Assembly (NCBI GenBank): GCA_003116995.1
Contig: BDSL01000018.1
Location: 62,001-126,000 of the forward strand
DNA: 64,000 nt
DNA from: Yamagishiella unicocca
Taxonomy: Eukaryota; Chlorophyta; Chlorophyceae; Chlamydomonadales; Volvocaceae
Direction: 5' to 3'
The notes below the pieces were generated by a model that saw nothing but the letters and a program-made list of their open reading frames with translations, was not told where the DNA came from and ran no database searches. The position numbers were made by a program, and so were the translations under genes. Positions 44,132-53,178 of the stretch are shown one piece after another; within the stretch, counting starts at the first letter, position 1; each line of letters opens with the position of its first letter.

Positions 44132-47100
44132 CTACTTCTTGCCGCTGGACGTGACGTTGAACTTGAAGTAGATGATGTCGCCGTCAACCACCAGGTACTC
44201 CTTGCCTTGTTGCCGGTACTTGCCGGCAGCCTTGACCGCGTTCTCGGTGCCCAGCTCCTTCAGCTCGTCGAACTTCATGACCTCGGCGCAGATGAAACCG
44301 CGCTCTGCGGGGGGTTGGAAGGAGTGGACGAGGGAGGGGAGTGAAAGGAGTGGACGAGGGAGGGGAGTGAAAGGAATGGACGAGGGAGGGGAGTGAAAGG
44401 AATGGACGAGGGAGGGGAGTGAAAGGAATGGACGAGGGAGGGGAGTGAAAGGAATGGACGAGGGAGGGGAGTGAAAGGAATGGACGAGGGAGGGGAGTGA
44501 AAGGAATGGACGAGGGAGGGGAGTGAAAGGAATGGACGAGGGAGGGGAGTGAAAGGAGTGGACGAGAGAGGGGAATAGACGAGGGAGGACGCGCGCGCGG
44601 AGGCGGCGTGTGTGGTGTGGAGTCCGGCGGGGGCGGGCCACAAACGAGCTGGCCGGCTGGCCCCGCTGTCCCGGCGTTGCGCATCCCCGATTCAAAGCTC
44701 CGAAAAATCCGTTACCAGGCAGTATTACAGCTGACGGGAGCAAGAAACCACCTCTCGCCGAAGGAGAGAGCGCTCGTGTGCCCGCAGCTAGCATGTGGTT
44801 GCTTCCTTGTCCCGATGTGCGGTGCTCTGCCCGTCATCTCACCGAAGTCTGTGTGGATGGTGCCGGCCGCCTGCGGCGCCTTGATGCCCTGTCGGATCTG
44901 CCAGCACTTGACTTCGTCCTCGCCGGCGGTGAAGAAGTAGATCAGGTGGATGGCCTTGAAGCCGGTGGTGATGATCTGGAGGGGAGGGGACGGGCAGGAG
45001 GCGGGGCCGGGAGAATCAGCGCGCCGAGGGACGGGGACGCGAGGGGACGGGGACAGGGACTGTGACGGGGACGGGGACAGGGACGGGGAAGGCAACGGTC
45101 CCGAGCGACCTCAAAAGGTCTCCAACCACCAGCATTAGCTGCCTGGTGCCATTACACTGGCCTGACGACTGGTCTCCCTTGCTTTGCGCCCTTGTGAGCC
45201 ACCGGACTTCCACCGGTTTCCCCGCCCCCCCTGGACTTGGCCGAACTTGGCGTCCCAGAAGTACTACTTCGAGTAGCCGGGTCTTTTTGCCCCCCCTCCC
45301 TGGACGTGGAGTCGCGGATCGTCTTATAGCCCCCCTGGACTTGGCCCCCGCGCCGCCTCGGCCCCCCTGGACTTGGCCCCCGCGCCGCCTCGGCCCCCCT
45401 GGACTTACCTTGGGCAGCATGCAGACGACCCCCACCTCCTTGCAGTACTTGTCCTTCTCGTCGTCGGGCATCTCGAAGATCTTGTTCTCGAAGGCCGCCG
45501 AGAAGGGGATGATGGGCTCGCCGCCGTGCGCCTGCACCCACTCGTGGATCTTGGGCAGGAACTTGTTCTTCTTGCGCGCAAAGTCGTTCTCCGACATGTT
45601 GACTGCGGGCGCCACGGCCGCAGCAAGAGCAGGGGCGGAGAGAGGTAAGCGGAAAAGCCGTGAGCTATAAGATGCCCTGCCCTGACCACGCCTGCACTCC
45701 GCACCCCACTTCCCCGGCGGTGCGAAATGCCGCCGAATGGCCCCATCGAACCCCGGAGACGTCAAACCGCCGCCCACCGCCCACCGCTCCGGCATCCAGC
45801 CCCGCATACCGATCACTGCCGTATCGGTACCGGGTACTGCCGTACCGGTACCGGGTACTGCCGTACCAGTGCCGGGTACTGCCGTACCGGTACCGGGTAC
45901 TGCCGTACCGGTACCGGGTATTGCCGTACCGGTACCGGGTACTGCCGCGACGCTGGCCGCCGCGTCCCCTCTGACGATGCACCACATGACGGCCGCAGTG
46001 CAACTTGGGAGCCCCCACCCGGTGAGTCGGAGTTGCAACGTGCCCGGCGGCAGCACCCCCCCTGATGTGCCGGTTTGGAATCAGGCGTCGCCAGGCGGCC
46101 CCGGTGCGGGCATCATGTAGGGTAGCAGCCGGCCCCCTGACCGCCATGGCTCCCACATTACACGTTTACACCACCTCCAGCAGTGCATCAGCAGCTCCGT
46201 ATCAGCACCCCACCGTTGCCGGAACCCCAATCAGCACTCCACCCTCCACCCTCCACCGGTTTACCCTCTTACCCAGCAGTACTCATCACCAACCCATGCA
46301 CCCCGCCCCGCCTTACCGCCACCCGGCGATGCCCCTCCCCCCCCTTCACATAACCCCCAACCCCCGACCGTCCAGCCAACCGCCAGCCAGCCCTTCCGCC
46401 ATCCACCCGCCCGCCGCCCGCCTCACCCAGGTACACCGCCGGCTTGGCCGTGAGCAGCTGGTATTCGTTGAGGAACTCCACGTCCTTGGCGCTCCAGTCC
46501 CCGAACCGCACGTCGACCTCCTTGTTGATGTGCTCCAAGATGCGCCCCGCGCACTCCAGCTCCTCCAGCTGCTCCTTCTTCAGCCCGCGGCTCTTGAGTT
46601 TGTTGATGCCGTCGATCACGGACTCGATCTTGGCTCGGTCCTTGGCGCGCAGCTCCTGGTGGATGATGTCCAGATCCGCCACCGGATCCACGCGATCCTC
46701 CACGTGGATCACGTCGGCGTCCTCGAACGCGCGGCACACGTGGTAGATGCCGTCCACGGCGGCGATGTGCGACAAGAAGGCGTTGCCCAGGCCCTCGCCC
46801 TGCGCCGCGCCGCGCACCAGGCCCGCGATGTCCACCACGTCCAGGTAGGCGGACACGGAGCTCTTGGGCCGGTACAGGCCGCACAGCCAGTTGAAGCGCT
46901 CGTCGGGGACGTTGACGCGGGCCGCGTTGGGGTCGATGGTGCAGAAGGGGAAGTTCCTGCGCGGGAGGTTTCGAGGAAGGCCCGTGGATGCCAGGAAAAA
47001 CGGCTTAGAGGAGGAGGTGGGAGGAGGGGGTTGAGGGTGGGTGGGTGGCTACTGGGGGAGCAAGGCCGCGGTGGAGGTGGGTGGAGGTGGGTGGAGGTGG

Positions 47101-48091
47101 GTGGAGGTGGGTGGAGGTGGGTGGGATTGGATAGGTGGGTGTGGAAACGAGAATGCGGGCGGGTGGGGCAGGGCCGTTCTGGAGCGGCCTGTGTAACTGG
47201 AGGGGTTGGGGGGTGATTTGGTGGGAGGTGGGGGGGCCCGGGAGGGTGCTAGGGGAGGGGACGGTAGGGGTATGTGTGTGGAGTGGGAGGCCCGCCGCTG
47301 CCCTCGACAGGCAGCGGGTGGACATCGGCGCGCACGGCGGGTGGTAACGCGGGCTGCTGTCACCGGAAGGGTGCTGGGAGGAGAGGCTAACCGCGGAGGC
47401 GCGCAGCGAAGTCGCATGATGTGGGAGCGGAGAAAGCAGAAGGCACGCCTGGCAAGGGCTGCTGGTGTGCTTGGTTGACAAACTCGCGCCGCTGCCCTTA
47501 AGCGTGGTGTGTGTGTGTCTGTGTGTGAGTTTTGACACGTTTTGGCACGTTTAGTCCCTTTCAAAGCAACACCAACCCCCCTGCGTTTGCCCGTCTGTCG
47601 TCCGGTGCTCCTGAAGCCAAACGCGCCGAAGCTCCAGAAGGCACCCAACCCACCAGCCAGAGGCTGCGGTACCCCCGATGGCACCAGGCCTGTGAGCATC
47701 CTGTAAAAACCTGCAATCTCCTGAGCTCCCACTAGCTTTTGGATGTTGCACCGGCCAGGAACTGCGCTCGGCCCCGGTCGCTTCGCCGAGTATACAGTTG
47801 GACGCTACGCGTCGACGACAAAATACCCTGATTAGCCCAAGTAATGTTTGGGTTTGTGGATCTATAGTATTGGAACTCCAGCGCTGAGTTCCCGCCGCGC
47901 CGACGCGACCGACCCACGCGATCGCCGCCGCTCGCGCTTACTTACTCTGCGGGCACGCCGACGCGCGTCAACAGGTTAAACAGCGTAGACTTTCCCACGT
48001 TGGGCATTCCAACAATGCCCATCTTCAAGTTCGACTTGAAACGGCCAAGCAAGGGCCGCTCCTTAGGAGCCTCCTGCTTCTTTGGAGCCAT
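44132..48091 (-). CDS. OLA1: Obg-like ATPase 1 (OLA1/YchF), 391 aa
   Basis: Exons are 47946-48091, 46427-46956, 45409-45602, 44843-44975 and 44132-44304 (minus strand), 1176 nt. The protein starts [18 protein letters not shown] and has the G1 loop [38 protein letters not shown] (G3), and NMSE in the G4 position, which marks the ATP-preferring OLA1/YchF group rather than true GTPases. The C-terminal TGS domain reads [19 protein letters not shown], then [17 protein letters not shown] and [19 protein letters not shown]. Human OLA1 is 396 residues. It binds ribosomes and affects stress responses. Exon 2 is unusually long (530 nt) for this window. Intron 4 contains a 26-bp minisatellite and the exon 2-3 intron a 21-bp one. 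Intron 1 carries a dispersed element 11 bp from the exon 2 acceptor. The start faces DR1 across 305 bp. Confidence 0.95.
44317..44588. repeat. 26-bp minisatellite in OLA1 intron 4 (about 10 copies)
   Basis: The unit GTGAAAGGAATGGACGAGGG plus AGGGGA repeats with only a few changes (GAATGG or GAGTGG). On the gene strand it lies just before nothing but the 5' side of the exon 5 acceptor and forms a long pyrimidine tract. Its 78-bp triple period gives long open frames with repeats of [16 protein letters not shown], which are not genes. Confidence 0.9.
45816..45946. repeat. 21-bp minisatellite in OLA1 (about 6 copies)
   Basis: The unit CTGCCGTACCGGTACCGGGTA is repeated head to tail in the intron between OLA1 exons 2 and 3. 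Each unit holds two overlapping palindromic GGTACC cores, so the array could fold back on itself. A period of 21 keeps frames open. Confidence 0.85.
46967..47012 (-). repeat. Dispersed intronic element, family A, partial (OLA1 intron 1)
   Basis: The reverse complement of family A: GGTTTCGAGGAAGGCCCGTG then GATGCCAGGAAAAACGG on the plus strand. OLA1 is on the minus strand, so the element is sense to the gene and lies 11 bp before the exon 2 acceptor. Confidence 0.8.
47061..47130. repeat. 12-bp GGTGGAGGTGGG repeat in OLA1 intron 1
   Basis: Five to six near-perfect copies of GTGGGTGGAGGT lie in tandem. The array is intronic and G-rich on the plus strand, and so might form a quadruplex. Confidence 0.8.
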
Positions 48092-48396
48092 CGCACCCGA
48101 TGTAACTTTTAGAAATCGCTAAAAATACGAGTTCCTTTGAAAGGATGTGGGTTGCGCTGCGCTAGGCTGCAGATCAGAAGGGGAGAGTCAGGGGACCGTC
48201 GGCTGCGTGTCCAAACGGCTACTCCTTCGTATTCCTAAGCAGCAATTAAAAAGAACAAAACACAAAAAAACTGATGGATTTATGGAATGTTGTGCGTTGT
48301 CCTTGAATACGGCTGACTTCGCCAGTACTCCAAAAACCTGGCACTCTGCAACTTCGTAATTTCGACTTTCCCCCAAAGAGAAACCGAATAGGTGCA
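48092..48396. promoter_or_regulatory. 305-bp divergent promoter of OLA1 and DR1
   Basis: The two start codons face away from each other. The stretch contains A-rich segments (AATTAAAAAGAACAAAACAC near 48244) and GAAATCGCTAAAAATACG near 48112. With so little space the two genes very likely share regulatory sequence. Confidence 0.6.
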
Positions 48397-49911
48397 ATGG
48401 CGGAAGACAACGACGTCTCGCTGCCACGAAGTGAGAACACTTGTTTGTCTCGTCTCCTTGTTGTCATTCCGGTTGACCCCCAGTATGTCCCCTTCAGCAA
48501 CGTTACAGAAGATGATAAAAGACTTACTGCCGCCGGATATGCGGGTCGCCAACGACACCGTGGACCTGGTCATGGCCTGCTGCACAGGTAAGCGGTACGC
48601 AGGCAGCCGTATAGCGGGTCTGCCCTCGTTTCGGATGTCCTCAGTAGACATTCAGCTAGGTCATCACGCTGGGCCCTCAAATGACTGCGGGTACGGGCAA
48701 CCTAGCAACGCCCGACCCGTGGCTTTGGTGGCAACGTGCCCCCAACCGCCTCGGCTTTGGTTCCTCCGGCTTAAACACAGCTCCGACCCCTGCCCCTCCC
48801 CCGGGACCATCACACGGCTCCTTCTGTGAAGAGTTCATCCAGCTGATGTCATCGGAGGCCAACGAGGTGGCCATGCGGGAGAGCCGCTCCATCATACACC
48901 CCGACCACGTCCTGCGGGCGCTGAGCGACCTGGGCTTTCAAAGTTTCGTCGGGGAAGTAACATCTGCATGGGATACATTTAAAGAGGAAACCAAAAGTAA
49001 GTGATGGCCGGCGTCTGGGGTGTTCCCCCCGGTCATCTGGGGTGTTCCCCCGGGTCGTCGGCATGGGTACAAGGACTGGGCGGCCCTGCGCATGCACGTC
49101 GTGCCTCGCGCATGACGTTGGCGCTGGTGGCTGCGATGGTGGGCTGTATGTGCGGTTGGAACCCGTCCTGCGGCACCTACGTCGGCCCAGACAGGCAGCC
49201 AGCACTCAGGATCACACCCAGATGTGCCCCCAGCACCTCCCTGCCCCACCCCCCTGTCCCCCTCCCCCGCACTGCCCCTCCCTCACCGCCAACCCTAAAC
49301 CTCGCTCTGTCCCTTCCCGCAGCGGCGCACACACGAAAGGCCGACCTCCGGAAAACTGGCGCCGAGCACGCGGGGCTGTCCGAGGAGGAGCAGGTGGGCA
49401 GCCGGGCGGCTTCTGGGCGGTCGCTGGTACCGGTATCACATACTGCAGGGAGGGTTTGGGGGGCTTGGCGGGAGGGACGGGGCTCCTGGTGCTCTGCCAG
49501 GTGCACCCCACTTGTCCGGCCCATGCATAACCATATCGACCTGCGAATGGATGTGGCTTTGGACCGCCGCCGATCCCCCTGCACCCGCCACCCACGTACA
49601 CACATACACACACATACTTCCGCCGCGACACCCTCCCTTCCCCTTCCCCCGCACGAGCTCCGCAGATCCTCCTGCAGCAGCAGATGTTCGCTCAGGCCCG
49701 CGCCCAGTCCATGACGACGTCGGAGTCGGCGGCGGCCATGCACGCGGCGTACGAGCAGGCGCTCGCGGCGCAGGCGCAGGGGGGGCCGCAGGCGCAGCTG
49801 CCCGCGTTCGGCAGCGGCGGGACGCGGCAGCACCCGGCGGGCGGCATGCAGCCGATCCACGAGTCCAGCGAGCCGCAGGGCATGGACGAGGACGAGGAGC
49901 TGTCCGAGTGA
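48397..49911 (+). CDS. DR1: NC2-beta / DR1 transcription repressor subunit (201 aa)
   Basis: Exons are 48397-48430, 48498-48587, 48832-48996, 49323-49393 and 49666-49911, 606 nt. The protein begins MAEDNDVSLPR. It then shows a histone fold: TLQKMIKDLLPPDMRVANDT, EFIQLMSSEANEVAMRES, SIIHPDHVLRALSDLGF. The C-terminal part has LSEEEQILLQQQMFAQAR, a Gln/Ala-rich segment, and an acidic end MDEDEELSE as in animal Dr1. NC2-beta pairs with NC2-alpha (DRAP1) and clamps TBP on DNA, blocking TFIIA and TFIIB. The human protein is 176 residues; this one has a longer Gln/Ala/Gly-rich linker. The 34-nt first exon is fixed by phase and by the normal DR1 start. The exon 3 acceptor is GAAG, not the usual CAG. 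Confidence 0.93.
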
Positions 49912-52900
49912 GCGGCTGTGGGGCGGGACGCCGAGGAACGCAGCCCAAGCGGCGGCCGGTGGCAGCCTCCATGGTGGTGGCAGCCTCATGCTGGTGGCAG
50001 AAGCGCCAGCAGCACGGGCCATTTGTACCCTTCGCTGCGGCTTCCGGTGCTACCGGCACCGTTTCCTACGCCGCCTGTCGGATGATCGGCGACAGCGGAC
50101 CGGGACTGCAGCGGGGCTCCCGGAAGCAAGGGGGCTGCCCGGCCAGCTGGGCGGCTCCCCATAGGAGGGGCGTGGAGTCCGTTGGTTGCCAGGCGGGCGG
50201 CTATAACGTGCTGAAGCGGCGGCATGTGGGGAGGGCAGCAGCGGCGTTCGGCGGCGCGACGCGCGGCCAACGCTGCAGTTACATGGGTACGCGGCAGCTG
50301 CGCCACACTCTGGAGCGATGTGGGTGGGGGAGTAGGCGCGTCCGGCGCAGTGCACAGACATACCATACGACCTGTATTACTAGTGTGCGGTGACGGTGAC
50401 GGCTGACCCGTGCGGCCGTCCGGACCGGTGTGAGATCGGGGTCAACACGCAGGCCAGCAGTCAGGCCGGCGGACGGAGTTCACGCTTATCCACCAGACAG
50501 GCCGGGGGAGGATAAGCGGTAATCCGGTAAGATAGGCCAGTCAGGCTTGCCGACTATACTACCGGCGCCACCGGTGCGTCAGCGTACCACATCTGAATGT
50601 CCCTCCATGGCTCTATTGTTGGACGAGACGCCGCCGATGGGGCAGGACGTTTCAATGGTTGATGGCGACCAGGCGTGACGCTGGTGCAGCGGGTTTCAGC
50701 GTTCTTTGCATTGATATGAATTATGGCACTGGTGGTGCGATGGTGGTGGTGGTGCGGTGGTGTTGGGGCCCTGCTCGTCGCCACGTCCCAGGGTCTGGAG
50801 CGACATGGCCCCCCTACTTGCTGGCTGGCTAACCGACAGTTTGCACACGCCTTAGTGTGAACCTGCGTGAGCTGCAGCAGGCCGGGCCTGTTGCGCTGAC
50901 CGTGATTTGTGGCGCCAGCCAGGGGCGTGGTTGGCCAGCGTGGCTGTTGCGGGGTAGGTGAGGTTGTCGCACGGGCATGTGGATGGGCTGACGGCGGCAG
51001 CGGCTGACGGCGGGAGAGGGGTTATCACGGGCACCGGGGTGCGAGGGCCCGGTCTTATGCGCTGGTAACAGCCCAGTGGTTTCGTTGCAAAAGAAGGATG
51101 GCTGGTGTAGTGGACTTGGGGATACGTTGTAGTTGTAAGGGATCGGTCAGAAGCTCTGGCCAGCTAGCTACTTCTTAGGGTGCCGCCATGCCGGCGAGGA
51201 GGCTGACTGCCATGCGGTATCCTTCCTGGCGAATTGCCAGCATGTAGAACCGCGTCCGTTGGGCCTTCGGTTGCAAAGGGCGCCTGTGGGCGAAGGGCTG
51301 GGCTGCAAGCAGTTAATCACGTCCTTGTGGGGACCGACATCTGAGGCAGCTCGCGCAACTGCAGACTTCCTTAAACTGGCCCATACGCAACACCCGATTA
51401 CGTAATCCACAGCAGCAATAGCATCTACAAGGTAGGTAGGTTACGATATACGCAAACAAATATTTTTTTTAAATGGAGAACTGTCGCAATGAAAACTTCG
51501 GCCATGTCCTTTTCCGCTATCAGCCCACGCACAGCACCAAGTTACCGTACGAGGGGCACGCTACTACAACGACAACCAAACAAGTAGTAAATCAGCTGCA
51601 TCTAAGCCCACGTCCACCACACTTCCTCAACTACCAGTAGTTGGTCCAACAACGCTCGTCCTTGACGGCATAAACGTCCAATGCTGGCGTTAACAGCCGC
51701 GTCCACCGCTACAAGTAGCACCACCAAGCCTGGGAAACGTCAGCCGAATGAGCGGAGGTCGCTGGCGGGACGTCGTCAGTTGCTCCGGGCCCACCTACCA
51801 TTCCCTGTCACGGGAAGTGGCGCGCGGGGCGCCGGCGCAAGGTGGTGCCGCTGCTGCCGCCTACACCTCCTCCCTTCTCGCCCTCAGTAGCGGCCGTCAC
51901 GACAACAGCCATCATGTACATACCCTACCTCACCTGGGTTGCGCCGTCGGTGCCAGCGCAAGCCTTCTTGTCTCAACTACCTAGCATCTTCTCTTGTAAG
52001 ACTGTCTGGTCGTTCAAAATACCTACTCGGTGCACCAGCACGACGGCTGTTTGCTAGCGCATGCGTCACCTGCTGGCGGCGTACATGTGCGGCGAGAGGG
52101 GAGCTGTCCTACGCCTGCTTGCCCACTGATCCGCATGCGGCCGCCCTCAAACTACCGTACTCGACATCTCAGCAGCCACGAAAACAACAAAAGGCCCGCC
52201 GGCGGGACATACCAACAAGTGACATGACAGCATCAGAGCCGTGCGTTGCACGCCAAACTCCAACCGCGAACAAAACTCGATCCGACACTAGTCAACCCCG
52301 CACTACTCCGCTGACCTACTCACTACCGCCTACCGCCTCCAAACCTCCCTCCCGCCCTGGCCCAATCCTCCACGACGTGCCTGGTCTCCCCTCCCCTCTC
52401 CCCCTACCAGCTGCGGAGGCACCATGCCACCTCGCGTAAGCATCCGCGCCCCGGCCAAAGATGCCCGCCTGCTGAGCTGCAGCCAACCCGTCGAACGCTC
52501 GCTCAGCATCATCTAGCGCCCGGCGTTGTTCCGCAGGCGCACTAGGGCGGCCCAAGTGGAGCACTATCGCATCGGCGCTGCGGACCGCAGCGACCGCCAG
52601 TCCCGGCAGCTGGAGGCATCCGGTCGTTTGCCTGCTCTAAACTCTTGGCCGCGCAGCATGCAAGGCCATCGCCTCCTACGGCGCGCACTTGGGCGGCGGC
52701 CCGAGCAAGCAAAGGCGGTCGCGGCTGCTGCGGTCTGCCACATCGTACATCACGACTCGCTACAAAACTCGGATACTTCAGTCGGTCCCTAACGCACAAC
52801 CTTGTCCGCTGGGCAGTGCAATTCAGAAGCCAGGGGGCCCCAAGGGTAGCGCAACCCCCGGCACATCGCCGGGGTGGAGGACTGCGTCCATGACCCTGAC

Positions 52901-53178
52901 TCCAGGTGGAGGGCCCTGCCAGGGGCCGTGAACTAACGCCCAGCAGCAGCAGCCACCGTTGCAGGGCTCCGACAGCGCAACCGCTCTCGACTGTCGCAGC
53001 CACCAGCAGCCCCCCTTCCCCGGACAGAGGGGGCGGGAGCTCACCGCGGCAACTAGCTGCGGCAGGCCACAGACGATCGACGCGCACCACGCACCACTCT
53101 GGTCGGGCAGCCAGTCGGCCAACCAGTCAGTGAAATAAATCAATTACCGTACCGCATGGGTGAGATTCAGTCTACTGC
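49912..53178. other. 3.3-kb gene-poor interval between DR1 and the tail-anchored gene
   Basis: Beyond the DR1 3' UTR I see no conserved domain. The middle part (51,420-51,700) is markedly A/T-rich, with a run of eight T near 51463. A single exon-like stretch on the minus strand (52408-52609) is listed separately. The two flanking genes converge here. Confidence 0.4.
52408..52609 (-). CDS. Possible isolated coding exon, unknown product
   Basis: The minus strand is open from a CCTCCAG acceptor to a GTAGGG donor. It gives a protein-like segment with LPGLAVAAVRSADAIVL, then LDDAERAFDGLAAAQQAG and FGRGADAYARW. Amino-acid make-up and GC-rich third positions resemble the real exons nearby. I could not find partner exons upstream or downstream that keep the frame, and I do not recognise the family. 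It may be an exon of a fast-evolving gene, a gene remnant, or chance. Confidence 0.2.

Noticed and set aside
44184..44794. Proline/serine-rich open frames on the minus strand
   Set aside because: Reads through the 26-bp intronic array of OLA1.
45016..46056. 346-codon minus-strand open frame
   Set aside because: It fuses an OLA1 exon with its two introns and the 21-bp array; the spliced OLA1 model explains the conserved part.
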